From the NCBI GenBank assembly GCA_014773175.1, contig VXCM01002235.1:141039-205038 (forward strand): a DNA stretch of 64,000 bases. Reading direction: 5' to 3'. The translations under genes were made by a program, and so were the position numbers. This stretch comes from Lucifuga dentata. Taxonomy: Eukaryota; Chordata; Actinopteri; Ophidiiformes; Bythitidae. This document shows positions 40,190-53,274 of the stretch, in pieces (positions within the stretch are counted from its first letter, which is position 1; the number at the start of each line of letters is the position of its first letter). The notes below the pieces were generated by a model. That model was not told where the DNA came from. It did no database searches and was given only the letters and a program-made list of their open reading frames with translations.

Positions 40190-42236
40190 CAATATTCATA
40201 AATCAAGCAAAATAATCAAGAGTCAGATGAACAGGACTGCCTGCCAAAAATGAGATGGAAAGTGCTTCCTGGAAGAATTAAGGATGAATTTGTTGATTAT
40301 CTTTGCACATTTTGATTGATCAAATGGAAGAGTTTCAAAAGTCAATGATTGTATTTAGAGTTATTCTGGAAAAATGCATTTAATTCACATTGAGGTGTGA
40401 GACAGAGAGATAGGAGAGAGAGAGTCCTTAATTATTGGCAGCTCTCCAAAAGGAGCCTTCTAACCAGTTTTTGTTGGCTGGGTTTTAGTCATTTTGATGT
40501 GTGTTGTCGAAACTTGCTTCTGAGTTGTGTTTTCACTTTTCCCCAAGAGGTGACACAAATGTATTCCTATTGCACACGGTGCTATTGATTTTTCTTTGGT
40601 GGGGGAATTAATCCATGCTGAGCACAAATCATCTCTGAAGCAGGCATTTATTCCCACTCTCACCTCCAGTGCACCACCTTGGATGTGTTTTATCATTGGT
40701 AATTCGAGAGGGTGGATGCACTGGCATGCTCTGTCAAGCTAAAGCCCCATCTTCAGCCTATGCCCTCTTGAAAACACATGCCGGCCTACATAAACGTGTA
40801 CACACATGCACGCGCACACAGATTAATGTCAAGGACTTTCCTGTTTAGAATTCTAAAAACATTATAAATGCAAATTAAATCCACATTTCTTCAAGCACCT
40901 ACTCTGCTATGGGATATTCTGTGGGCTTGTCCCTTTTATTTCCTCCCCTCTTCACAGTGGTACCAAATGTAATCCTCCTTAATGGACGTGTAATATTTAC
41001 ACTTATACCATAATCTCTTAAACATCCATTTATGGGGCCATATTTGGTTGTTCGTGGCCCTGACAGCCTATTCATCAAAAAGTAAATGTGCAGAACCTCG
41101 CGCCCCTTGCAGCAATCAATCAATATGCTCCTCTCCTGCTACAGCACCATCACTAGAGATAAGTCTCGGACCAAAATTAATCACTGTGAAGTTTGCATAA
41201 TCTCCCCACGACTCCACCTCCACCCATTACCCCTCATTTGAGAACCTTTACCTTTCAAGACCATGCTGATGACTGAAGGGATTAATCAGAATTGCCTATT
41301 CTCCAGGCTGATGAAATTGTAAGAGTTTGTACGACAGAGATATATTTAAAAAATGGGGAGAATTTATATTCAGTGATTGCATCCCTTAACTGATTGTCTG
41401 GAATTTTCCATTTCTACATCTGAGTAACCGTACGTGCCTCTACATCATGAAAATCTTTGCAGTGATACCTTGAAGTATGAGATTTCATCCAAGCATGCAG
41501 GATTTCATCAGAGTCCAAAGTGGTCAGCTTGTGTTTGGTCTGGAATTAAAGTTTTGATGATCACCAATGACTCATCCACTGATTAGTATTATCAGTTCAA
41601 ACTTGAAAACTTGTTGACATAAAAAAGCAATATGTGTGACTGGTTCTGAGTAACATATGAGGAAGTTCAAGTTCAAATGTGGTTTGTTTGTGTAGCCTAA
41701 GTGAAAATCATACAACATAAAAATCCATAAAGTACATAAATGCACATCCTGGCTAACAGATACTGTAGCAATGGTTGATCAGTGGAAGGATATAGTAAGA
41801 GCAGCATGAATAAATGAATATATGAATAAATTTATTAAATGAACAGTTTTGATAATTACTATAAAAAATCATGAAACAAAAGCACCAGCCAGCAATGAGA
41901 CAAATCTGTACCATTTTAAGCATATACATTATAATTATACATTACATATACATTATATTATATACATTATAATATACATTATATGATTATATATTATATA
42001 TTTAAGCATATACCTTATCAACATCATCGGCATCATCATTATCAAGTGTAAATTATCAGGTAAATCATAAACCAGAAATAATGGATGTGGCAATAAAAGA
42101 ATACCTGCTGTTGCATCTAACAGTGAGGAACCGTAAACAGAAAACCAGATGGAAATAACTGGAACTGTTGAAGCAAAAGACTTTACACTCAGGCAGCCAC
42201 ACCAACATAAACAGAGAAACGATAAGATGGGAGGGG

Positions 42237-42575
42237 GACCATGGTGGACTGGTGGTTAGCACTGTTGTCTCACAACAAGAAGGGTTCCTGGGTTAGAAGC
42301 CAATTGGATCCTTTCTGTGTGGGGTTTGCATGTTCTCTCCATGTCACCATGGGTTTTGTCCTACTCAGTTTTCCTCCCACTGCCAAAGACATGCAAATTA
42401 TTGGAATTGGAAACTCTGAATTGCCTGTAGGTGAATGCAAGTGTGAATAGATGTGTGTGTGTGTCCTTTGATAGACTAGCGATCTGTCTGTCCAGCCTCT
42501 CACCGAATGACCACTGGGATAGGCTCCTGACCCCCGTGACCCTGAATAGAAAAGGTGGTTATAGATGATAAGATG
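42237..42575 (+). mobile_element. tRNA-headed SINE
   Basis: The head carries a Pol III A-box-like TGGTTAGCACTG and a degraded B-box-like GGTTAGAAGCC. The body has blocks widely shared by teleost SINEs: TGTGTGGGGTTTGCATGTTC, CTCCCACTGCCAAAGACATG, CTGAATTGCCTGTAGGTG and GGGATAGGCTCCTGACCCCC. It ends CGTGACCCTGAATAG...GATGATAAGATGGA. It is a nearly full-length but diverged copy, not a tRNA gene. Confidence 0.85.
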
Positions 42576-44453
42576 GATTCTATCGACTGTGAGCTTTACA
42601 ACAGTCAGAGGTCAGCCAACTTGGAACCAGGCTAGTTTTCCAAGAAAGAGCAGCCGTCGTTGGCATTTCTTGCACAACATGTCTGTGTTGCACTCATATT
42701 CATATTCTATATGTTGCACAGACTCCACTGGCAGGCCTTGAGGGAAGGAGTTTAGGTACTTTGTGGATGTTTCTGCACATCACCTGCATTCTGTTGAGCT
42801 ATGTGAATATACTGTATATTGCAAGTTCCAGAGTGTATAAGTTGGCCAACGTATGCAGTGGTTATAAAACGTCCTGGCTGCTGTCCATGACATCCACCAT
42901 ACTCACCTGATTTGACCCTCAGACAGATTTGTTGGAAAGCCAAAAAAAAAAAGTATGTCTATGAAACTGGAATAAATGCCCTCCAGTATTGTTGGCAGCA
43001 GTGTGTTGAGTTGGGAGGAAATTGTGTTGCAAATACATAAATAACTGCTAGGCTATAAATGCTAAGTTTGAAACTTATCAATCAGCCTTTGTTGACGGTG
43101 ACAAGTTCACATAAGCTGGTGCTGAAAGTGAGGAATCCATTAAAGTGAAGCTCTGCATTTTACATGAACATGAATGCGATGTGCTTAAACTTTGAATGGG
43201 CTTCCCTGACTCTGTTTTATGAACAGAGGGGTCTAATAAGTGCCAATTAAAAAGCGCTACATCAGGAAAGCCATTGTCATCAGCTATCAAAGGGCAGATA
43301 AAGAGATTAAGACAGAATCAGAATGAGCCCTCTGAGGGAGAACTGTCACTGATATTGCTCCTCGTTAGACTTCATGAAATAGTCGACTTCACTTGCAGCT
43401 GCAGATGGTTTGAATGAGATAGAACTTGTCTATAAATCATAAAGTGCCAATGTTCAGCTGAAGAAAAACTGTGAAGCTTTTAAGTTATATTTACAAACCA
43501 ATTAAAATTTCTTATATATAATGAACAGTATAAGTCACTGTATAAACTTTTTTATAAACTTAAAAACTTTGTGCACTGATGCACAGTGCAAATTTTTAAT
43601 TGATGCAAACATACTTTGAGGTATAAAATCAAATCAATCCCTGCTTACTGAAATCTGACAAGCACATCTGCCTAAGCTATCGGCAGAGAAGCAATTTATG
43701 ATCATGGTTGTTTTTTCTCGTCCTAAGTGGCCAATTTTACATCCCAGAGCTCCATAATGTCAATACTACATTTGGATGTGAAAAGGGGATTCTGGGAAAA
43801 GGACAAAACAATACCAGACATTAAGCATTCGAGACCAGGTTTGACTGTGTCTGATAATGGATATAAGAGCTTACAGGCATCTGAAATATTCCATCACATT
43901 AAAAACAGAAGATACTGGAAAGATGCTAACCACCTCTAGTTATTTTAATAAAATATGTATCATAATTAGAACAGCCAATTTAGAATCAGCAAGGCCTGCT
44001 TGTTTGTGTGTGCAATATGCTGTAAAATATAATGAATGCTGTGATGAAGGCCACCAGGCTAAATTGTTAACATGTAAATAGAAGAAAATAAATAAAATAA
44101 ATTTCTGAAGCTGAGAGTTCATCTCCCGCTAAGAATCAATGTGAGCTTAGCAGCTTAGCACCTTTAGTTATTGGATAACTGATGCTGTAAAATCCTCCTT
44201 ATTTTCACTGATATATGAGGCACATATAGAATACTTGCATATTTCATTGATGACTTTGCAGCCTCCACTTCTATTGACAACAAAATCAGGAACAGCTGAG
44301 GCTGCATGCCTTGCTAATGTATTTGTCCAGTAACATACAGTATGTTATGACTTTCCCAATACAAATGAATAGAATGCAGCTGTCCTGTGTTCTCTTCCTC
44401 TTTTGGTCCCTTTCTTTGGCTACATTTACACTAAAGATCTTGATACCCAATTC

Positions 44454-44488
<35 letters not shown>

Positions 44489-47400
44489 CTATATCCATGT
44501 TTTGTTTTATTTGTTTTTTGGAAAGCTTATTTACATTTTTTTAAGTGGTCCATATCCAATGTATTTACATGGTTTTGATCTGAAACACCCCAGATGCAGA
44601 AATGCGAAATGCGTATGCACACATTTCCTAGATGATGCGAATAAAACAGAGCAACAGATGAAAATGAGACACATATTTATACAAGCTATTCCTTTCTAAA
44701 ACATCATTAAAGGTCCACAAAAAGAGGATTAGAGCACGTTTTTTTTTTGCAGCTTTGGCATGTGCCACATTTAAGCAAAAGATCAGAATCAGGTTGCTTG
44801 TATGTGGCAGTGCATGGAACAAGGTGCTGACTTAGCAACATGTCATCTAGAAGCGTATGGGTTAGACTGTAGATAATATGCCAGTTTACAAACCCAGTAG
44901 CCCTTCCTGACTCCTGATATTTCACCATGTGATCACCTTCCTGTCCAGGTCATGGTACGATTTTGAAGCTGTGCCATATGTACAACTTGGGGAAATGGCT
45001 CTAGGCAGGTTATGAGCTTCTCCTCCATTATTGTGTCGCTTCTGCTTACATCACAAACAACTTCTGTCATTGGTTGTGTGTACAAACGGTCAGTGGCAAA
45101 CAGGTCAAAGCTGACTTTGGTTAAGCTTTGATTGCTGCAGCAAAGCGAAGAATCTGAATGGTGTGCATCGCACCAGCTGGAGTGCCGCAAGGTTGAGAGC
45201 CAACGCTCACCTCCCAATACACAATAATGGAACGACCAGCTGCTTATCATGTGAAACCAGCCTTAGTGATGTAGATCAGTCCTGCACTTTATGCAGCCTG
45301 TCATTGTCTGATTTTTTACACTCTTATCCTATTATGCCATTTAAATTCATTTGAGAATAATATGCTAAAATGAACATAGAGGCTGTAGTACAAATGATAA
45401 CTGGGATTCCAGGAATGTGTGATCTTGGAGCAATTTAGCGTTAATTACAAATGAACTGGCTGAGCTACTTTCAGAGAATTATAGCTTTCACATGTGGTAA
45501 GATCTCACTTTACAGTTTTATCATTATCTATTAATGGTTTCACAGACTTCTGGGTGATTGGGACAGCTAAAAAGAATAAAAAAAATATACTGATGTAAAG
45601 AGTTTACTAAAGAGTTTAGTAATATTTGGTTAAATATTCTGTCAGTTCAACTTCAAATGAAATCTGGAAATAATGTCAGCTGTTAATCTATGATTTTGAT
45701 ATGTAAAGAATCAAACTAAAAGAGAGCAACATAAAAAACGCAATAGACAAAAAGAGAACAGTAAGATGTGAGGTTAAGATGATACAGCAGCCTCTGTAAT
45801 AAAATAAACTTTTGTGTTGAGCATACATTTATCTCTGTCACACACCTAAATATAGCGATATACTTTTATTTAGCCCGTTTGTGGTCTTCTTTTCTTAATT
45901 GCCTCTTACTTACAGCTCATAAACTGTAAAGAAAACACCACAGACCTCATTAAAATAAAGGGGAAAAACTCACTTGCTTTTTACATAAATCACTGATGAT
46001 GTCACGTTTGTACATAGGTTATCATGTGTTGCAGGATAGAGAATTTCTGAAGCATTTATTTCAAAAGATACTGATCTAAATTTTTGTTCTGTCTTTGTGT
46101 TTGACTTCTTGGCATCTTTGTGCATTTTTATGCATTCTTGCAAAACATCATTAAACCCACAGGCATGCTCAAGAACACCAAAAATGTCATAGGGCATTCC
46201 GATCATGGCATATTTCCATTTGCCTACATATTCCAAAACTAACATAATATTAAAATTATAAGAAAATTTCCTAAAACAAACTGATAATGAATAATGATTA
46301 TTTCTCTGCTTCTCTGCTTTTCTCTATAATTAGCTGTAGTGAACTGTGGGGGCTAGCCCTTTAGCAGCTGACGTTAATCTGGATAAAAATGTAATACTAT
46401 CAGCTTTAAATCATTTATATATCCAGGCATATATGCAAAGACCTAATTTAATATTATTAACCTTTTGAGACAAGATATTATATTTCCCCACTGCACATTT
46501 ATGATGTTACACTTATTCACACACCTCTGAGCAACTTCACTGGAGACCTGAGTGTTCAGTGCCTTGCTCAAAGGCAGAAAAGGGACAGATAAAACATTTC
46601 CTCATTATTTAACTTCTCTGAAAGCCAATGAAGTCCACAAAAATGTCTTTTTTGCTGCAAAATTGAGATTAAGATTTATTTTGATCATTCGCATCATATT
46701 TTGTATTTTGTATTGTGTGAGGAATTTGTCAAGAGTCCTTGGTGTTTTATCGTTTCATACTAGTCAGAAATGTGTCACACTATTATGTAGCTGATTGTGT
46801 CAACTCCATTTATTCTTTTCAACCAGACGTAGTTTGCAGCACTTACAACACTTGACTTTTTGAATGCAGCCATGCCCTTATTACAGCACATAATGAGGAG
46901 CATGCTGCATATGTAATGTTTTTTTTTACAGATTTTCTGCCATAGTCACTGGCTAACCATTAACAAACATTAACTTCCAAGGTCTGTGTAATGCAAATGC
47001 ATTTTTAAGTGCACGTTTGGTGCCATCTGGTGACTTCAAGCTCTGAAGCTGAAGGATTCAAATCATGTTCCAGCGCCTGATGTATGGACACAAACAGCTG
47101 CCACATTTTACTTGGCTTGGTTGTTGGTATAATGAACATCTTAAAACAGATAAAGTTTACTAGATATAATTAATTGGAAAGTCACATATCCTACATATAA
47201 TCTTATGGATAAGTATACTCTATGCTGCTACACGGGAGAAGGGAATGTCTCCTATCCTATATTCCAATGGGAGCACAGTATGCACTAACATTAATAGTCA
47301 TATAAAAATGTTTGTGACGGTTGTAAGGTGGTTCCCACAGGAATCTGTCACATGCCACCACCTGCAGTAAAACATGTAATTAGTTGTGTAATGCCTGGAA

Positions 47401-47882
47401 AATTTTAGCTCCATTCTAAGCAAGTTAGAACATGAAATGTTCCGTAAAGTTCTTTATGGAGTACATGTTGAATGCTGGGATGGGCTCCAGTCTCCTTTGA
47501 CCCTGCACAAGATAAGCAGGTATAGAAAACAGATGGATGATGGATCTGCTGAGTTACAGGAGTTGAGCAAAGACACATGTTCATTGAAAAATAAACTAAA
47601 ACAATATCATTCAATCTAAAAAGTCATCTGATAGGACAAGAATTTAAAAAAAGTATAGATTGAATTATCTGATTGGATATTGGAGAGCCTTGATCCTTAC
47701 AGAATTCATATCAATACCACTCGTGACTTGCTATGTGAAATATTTGATAAATGACCTCATTGGTATTATTAGTTATGATTACCATATAATGTGATAATAC
47801 TTAATATTATTGTGTGATTGTGACATATTTGGAAGCTTTACTGCTTCTTTTTGAAATACAAGTTTCCATGGCTACTGCTGTG

Positions 47883-47916
<34 letters not shown>

Positions 47917-48323
47917 ATTTCACTGTGGACACGCCTGTATTTTTTGCTGGAACAAGTACTCTGTGGGTGTGACTCAATCAGGGCTCCCTCCAAGTCTGCA
48001 GAATTTGAGGAAAAGGGATTCAGTGCTGTCTGGTGTTTAACTCCAAAAGGTGAATATATTTATATTTATATTTAATATTATTTATGGCAAGGTTATAATG
48101 TAATTATGATGCTTTGGGACTCCAAAATACAGTAGGAACAGTTTATCAAATATCTCGTGATACAGCAATTTTGTCTTGTAAAGTGAGAAATGCAGCTTGG
48201 TTTTATTCAAAAACAGTAATTCACTAGATCAAATGTAAAATATGCTTGTTTTATTGTATGACTGCTAAACTGTGACCTGTTCAAGGATTATCATTGTAAG
48301 CTTTCAGTCCTGTTTGTCTTGCA
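42576..48323. other. Intergenic region upstream of the actinoporin-like pair
   Basis: AT-rich DNA with a pure T run at 44458-44486, a GT microsatellite at 47884-47915 and a SINE tail. Longer open frames such as 44933-45250 (minus) show no recognisable domain. The last part probably holds the promoter and 5' UTR of the first actinoporin-like gene: a donor-like AAAAG|GTGAAT at 48049/48050 could end a 5' UTR exon. Confidence 0.5.
47472..47545 (+). mobile_element. SINE 3' tail fragment
   Basis: GCTGGGATGGGCTCCAGTCT, then GACCCTGCACAAGATAAGCA, then GGTATAGAAAACAGATGGA. This is the same 3' part as the SINE at 42237, without the tRNA-like head. Confidence 0.75.
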
Positions 48324-48329
48324 GCCAAG

Positions 48330-49789
48330 ATGATACAAACAGCAGAATCTGTGTCCGCAACACTCACCACCAACAGAAACTGCACCGTAGAAATATCCAA
48401 TGTGAGCAGCAGCTTCTGCCTCATCAACCCCAAGTAAGTGTGTTAATGTATCAAGTAATATTGCAGATATAAAAATGAACGGAGAAAACATAATATGATT
48501 TTTTTTAAAAAGCGATGACTTCATTAACTAATCATTCAAATTTTGTTTTATATAAGTAACAGAAGTATGCACTTCTGTAAAATAAAGTATCCATGACTAT
48601 TTTCTATTTTCTGTCTAATATTTGACATAAAGAAAAAGTTGATTTTCCAGCTAATTTTGTCTTTGAAAAATCAAATTAAGGTGGTTGTTTATGTTATAAT
48701 CTTTTTTTATATTTGTATTTTTATCTGTTATGCTGATTAATACTGCCTATTTTCCACCAAGGATTAACAATAAATTACAATAAAGTTTTATTTGATTGTT
48801 CTGTTCTATTTATAGTCAGACACAAACCTTTTCCAGTCTATTAACTTAAATTATTAATGTTATTAAGTTGCATACTTCTCATCAGTGAAGCTTGTAGTTT
48901 CTTCCACCCATAATAAAATTAGAAAATGAAAGAAACCAAACAAAAATGAAAGAAAACTGTATACAAACAATTGGAATTTGTGCCATGCTTCTGCATTTAT
49001 CAAGCTCTGGCAGTATAGATCGTATCTTGGATGGGTGGTTTTCATGTGTGACATCACTTTGCTGAGAGCATCCACCTATCCATCATACAATGACACACGT
49101 CGCCTCATTGCACACTGCATGCAGGTACACTTACTGTTGCTTGCAAGTCCACAGCAGTACTTGTACAGTCACACTCCATCCATCAATATAAGCTCTTTCA
49201 CCCCGGAAAACCCAGCGCTCAAAAAAGTTCGCTGAAAATCTCTGCGAAACTTACGAAAGTTGGATTTTTCATCAGACATATTAAAAAATACAACAGTACC
49301 ATGCAGGACTGAAAGTAGGTTATCAACTCAAATCCCATAACTCTCTTTTTACTGCCTAGGGTGTACATGGTGAGCGGATTCAATCACCACCCACCCAGCC
49401 CCACAGTCCGCACCAGCCAAACTGAAGTGTGCTCTTTCACCAAAGATGGAAACACAGCCACAGGTGCTGTTGGTTTGCTGACCTATGACCTCTTCCACAT
49501 GCAGAGCAGGATGTGCACCGAGCGCATGGCCATCATGTTCTCTGTGCCCTTTGACCATAACCTGTACAAGAACATACTTGCCATTGGTGTGTTTGAGTTA
49601 TCCCGTGCCTGCGACAAACACCTGTATGACCAGATGTATAAGGGAAAGGATCTCAATAACTTTACCCACTCGGAGACAAATGGCAGTGGGCTTGAGTATA
49701 AGGCCACATATGTAGATCTGAGGGCAACAATGTCTACTATTGGCAAAGCTATTGTTAAGGTGGAGCTTTATGATAAAATGGGTCATTAG
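48330..49789 (+). CDS. Actinoporin-like protein, tandem copy 1
   Basis: Two coding exons: 48330-48433 and 49360-49789, giving 177 residues, the usual length for the family. The intron is phase 2 (AA|GTAAGT donor, CTGCCTAG|G acceptor) and completes a Lys codon. The ATG at 48330 follows an acceptor (TTGTCTTGCAG|CCAAG) by five bases, so a separate 5' UTR exon must lie upstream. The actinoporin fold is a single beta-sandwich domain that binds membrane lipid; anemone members form pores in sphingomyelin membranes. The diagnostic block here is FSVPFDHNLYKN near residues 95-106, followed by Cys, Tyr and Asp positions shared with copy 2. There is no signal peptide, and exon 1 is short and polar (34 residues) with no obvious long amphipathic helix. 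Whether the fish protein forms pores cannot be told from sequence. Confidence 0.9.
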
Positions 49790-50026
49790 AGTAGAAGAGT
49801 CTACTGTTATTCTGCTTTTGCCAGACAGTATCAATAACTTGACTTGCTGTTTTATGTTGTCACCCAGAAAACATCCAGAGGAGAGGAAAACTGATTTTCC
49901 TGTCATCTATACTTTGTGTCAGCTGAAAGATATCAATATCTGACAACCAGCCCATTGATTCTTAATTAGCTTATTTCTTGGCTTTATGTACTTCATATTG
50001 TACATTCTTTTATATTTGATTATGCT

Positions 50027-50032
50027 AATAAA
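50027..50032 (+). terminator. Poly(A) signal of actinoporin-like copy 1
   Basis: AATAAA lies 238 bases after the stop codon, followed by a GT-rich TGCTTGTGTTCT at about 50047. The expected cleavage point is near 50045-50050. It separates the two tandem genes' transcripts. Confidence 0.7.
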
Positions 50033-50749
50033 ACATTCAGATTCAATGCTTGTGTTCTATCTGTGGAATATATTTGCACTCACTATCCTTTCATTATCAC
50101 TGATGAACAGTAATCATTTTTAAATCTGCTCGCAAGAACCTTCCAATTCTAATGAAGAGCAAACAGATGGAATATCTGCATAGATATTTTTTAATCAGCA
50201 TGGTAACAATATTGTTCTTCACTGGCTGCCATGCTCTACATCTTGTTCCAAGCATGTAGTTATTAATGTGGTCTTATACTGTGAGGGGTTTCAGAAGACA
50301 GAATGAGTAAAGTCGTTCCAGAGACATCTGTCTTAACTTGTTCAGTTGGCATTCTTTTTCCTGTTGTGCAATACCAAAACAATGGAGTACGCATTCTCCT
50401 CAGTCAGCCACAAATCCATGTACACACACTCCATAAAGTGAAAATTAACTTTCCAGTTTCCAGGTAAGAGATCCACTAGGAAAGCTCTGGAAACTGTCCA
50501 CATCTACCAACTTTACCACAGGTCAGGGTGTGGCAGTTTCATCCCGCATAACAAACAAAAGAATATTATTTCTCAGCCTTTGCATGTAATATGGGTTGCT
50601 AATGGGTTGATAATGAAAAAGGCGTTTACTGTCAGACTGGAGTTGTATTGCAAGTGGGAGGGATTCCATGGTGGAGGCACATCCTTGTGGAAAAAAAAAG
50701 AAAAGAAAAAAGAAAATACTACCAGCATCTTCCTTTAGCTGACTTCCCA

Positions 50750-50786
50750 CTTTGTAACTGGGCGCAGTAACGGAGATTGGCAGCAG
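50750..50786 (+). other. Candidate 5' UTR exon end for actinoporin-like copy 2
   Basis: A consensus donor GGCAGCAG|GTAAGT sits at 50786/50787. It could splice to the acceptor TTCTGTTTCACAG| at 51325, 23 bases before the copy 2 ATG. The exon's left limit is not determined. Another donor-like CAG|GTAAGA at about 50463 is an alternative. Confidence 0.45.
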
Positions 50787-51348
50787 GTAAGTCACCTTAA
50801 GCTAAAGTTCTATTTGTGCAAGAAAAAACTTTAAAGTGAAATATGAGAAGATTTGATACGAGACATTAGTGTAGGGTTCATAACAGCTCACGACTGCAAG
50901 AAAACGCAATTTGTAGAAGCACACAGAAGCCTGATGGGGCATTTGTTTGATTTGTGTCTTGAGTCTGTTGGTAAAAGGGGTAAGCATTTTCTTGAGTGTT
51001 ATTGTCTCACTCTAACTTCATTACTGCATGGTATTTAATGCTGTAATTGAAGATGTGCACTCTCTAATGAGGCAAAAAGAATCAGCAGCCATTCTGCGAC
51101 AGCTTACAACTAGTTTAACTTAATTAGGTTCTGAAATGCATCATTCATTCCCAGTATGAGTCTATATGAGCTGTTGAAGGTCAAATTAGTCAGCATAGGA
51201 GAGGTCAGAAGGATGTTCTTTATTGTAATAAGTGGAAAGCTCATAATTCCCAGTGTGTTAGGAAAGGGAGACGTGCTGTTCACAGCTCTGAAACTGGTTA
51301 ATGCTGAATTACTTCTGTTTCACAGGCAGATAGCGAAGCTGTTTCAAC

Positions 51349-52400
51349 ATGACAGAGTCAGCCGAAGCTGTAGCAGCTGATGTCGACAGCAAGAGGAGTG
51401 CTACTGTTGAAATTACCAACCTCACTAACAACTACTGTCTCATCAGCCCAAGGTAAAAAAAAAAAAAAAAAAAAAATTTATGTATTAAAGCAGAACTCAT
51501 TATTTTTCAGTTGTCACAGAGAACACTATTCAGCATGTGAAAACAGCTGAAGGGTTTTGTGGATGATGTGCAAAGTCAGGGAAACTAACCTCTATGACAT
51601 CACATGGGTTACTGCCTGTTGGGTCTAGGCTACAAGTTTGACACTAAAGCCACTTCAAGACCTTTCTTAGTGAATTCAACTCTTCCAACTTCTACGAGTG
51701 TCTTTAGTTTTCAAACTTGTACCTTCATCACTGACAGAAAGTAAAACTCATAATGTCATAGAGGTCAGTTTCCTCAACTTTGCACAGCAAACCTCTAAAG
51801 CCACAGAAGCCTTTATACAGTTGTTCTTTGATCATGCTGCCCAAGAACAATAAATTTAATTTGATGTACAGGATTGGTGGAGTCCCCCTTTCACAATAAT
51901 TTTACAGAATAATAAAATATTTTAATTTGTGTATGTATGTGTGTGTGCTGGCTAGGGTGTACATGGACAATGGGGAGACCTACAACCCCCCTCAGCCTAC
52001 AGTCCGGCCTCTAAAGACGGAGGTTTGCACTTTCTCCAAGAGCAGCGGTGCAACTGGCAGTGTTGGTGTGCTGACCTACGACCTTTTTGAGAGGTCAAGG
52101 AATGACTACATTGAGAGTCTGGCCATCATGTTCTCAGTTCCCTGGGATTACAACCTGTACAAGAACTGGTTTGCAGTGGGCATCTACAAAAGGGGCCGTA
52201 ACTGTGACAAGGATTTGTTCAAAGAGATGTATTATGAGAAGAGTCAGCATGAGCATGGCTTTGTCAGGGCGGAGGCCATTGGTTCAGGAATCAATTACGT
52301 GGGCAACTACCTAGACATCAAGGCCACCATGTCACCCTTGGGCAACGCCATTGTGAAGGTGGAGGTGTGGGATAAGCTTTTCACACCCACTGGCTATTAG
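51349..52400 (+). CDS. Actinoporin-like protein, tandem copy 2
   Basis: Coding exons 51349-51452 and 51956-52400 encode 182 residues. The first coding exon is 104 nt, identical in length and intron phase (AG|GTAAAA ... GGCTAG|G) to copy 1, which proves a common ancestor by duplication. The signature FSVPWDYNLYKNWF (about residues 94-107) is closer to the anemone actinoporin pattern than copy 1, keeping the Trp/Tyr aromatic positions that shape the lipid-headgroup site. Copy 1 has Phe/His and Ile/Leu there. No signal peptide is seen. The gene lies 1.56 kb downstream of copy 1 on the same strand, with its own presumed 5' UTR exon and poly(A) signal. The annotation is certain at family level; the biological role in fish is not established. 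Confidence 0.92.
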
Positions 52401-52749
52401 GCGAACTAGAGCGATCCATCTTCCCTGTGTTTTTGGCATAAATCTAATGTCTCTCTACTGGAAAATTCATCCCTCCACCTCAGCCTATTACCTGGCAGAT
52501 TGCTTTTAATACAGTCACCATGCATTATTTAACAGATGTATTGTTGGTGACAAGTGTCTGTATATCTGGGTATTACCCTTTAGTAAATCTGCTTAAGATC
52601 ACAGTTTAGTTTGTTTATAAATCCAGGCAGCAATATCCTCCTTTTCCAGTCCAAGTTTCTGTCTGTTTCAAAACCATCCAGCTTTAAAATGGCATCTTTA
52701 GAAATAGAAATCAAAGGATGAGTCACCGGAGGATGAGGGCACATAGCTT

Positions 52750-52755
52750 AATAAA
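52750..52755 (+). terminator. Poly(A) signal of actinoporin-like copy 2
   Basis: AATAAA 350 bases after the stop codon, followed by a GT-rich CTTGTCTGTGTTT. A second AATAAA at 52803-52808 is an alternative, giving a 3' UTR about 50 bases longer. Confidence 0.65.
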
Positions 52756-53274
52756 ACACACTGAGCGCTTGTCTGTGTTTATCTTGACACTGCATATTGA
52801 CGAATAAAATAAACCTTTTTTCCCGGAGCTTTTTGTGTCTGTTGATTGGGTTTAGAAGAGCACAATGAGTCTCTAAAGATAAATAATCTTGAAATGAATA
52901 AATATAAATTTTGTTTCCCAAAGAATGCATCATGCAATGGCAATAGCTTTATAAGGATTTCTTTGAAGTGGATTGGAGAAACAGAGAAACAAGCAGTGCA
53001 GGTTTTTCCACAGAAACCTATAAAACCTATAATCAGGACACAGCCTCATACTGCTCTGCATCAAAGCAAACCTACCATGTTAACACTGAATTTACTGAAT
53101 GTCTAAGTTTATTTATACTTAAAGATTATTTCAAAATGTAGGACTCTCATATTTTATTTGAAGTTACAATATTACAGTAACAGTTCTGTAAAATGGTTGG
53201 CATTTTGTTAAAAATTTGTATTTTGCATGATTTTTATCATATCCCAGAAGTTGCAGTTTGCACCCCTATGCTGT

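Larger units (their letters stand above)
34442..42236. other. Intergenic region, no coding exon recognised
   Basis: Contains homopolymers (37183-37205, 38148-38176), an N at 37838, a thrice-repeated GGAACCACAA unit near 38025-38050, two assembly duplications and a TTGG array. AT-rich repetitive sequence lies at 41930-42010. The stretch 40860-41330 is low in repeats and contains an octamer-like ATGCAAAT and several ATTA cores. It is a plausible but unproven regulatory block. Confidence 0.55.

Noticed and set aside
42250..42310. tRNA gene
   Set aside because: The Pol III boxes are degenerate and the sequence continues into a SINE body; no cloverleaf with a clear anticodon stem.
44933..45250. 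105-codon minus-strand open frame
   Set aside because: No recognisable domain. It may be part of an old repeat but cannot be supported as a gene.
50787..51325. A third actinoporin-like copy or pseudo-exon between the two genes
   Set aside because: I looked for the FSVP..NLYKN block and exon 1-like sequence in all frames and found none.
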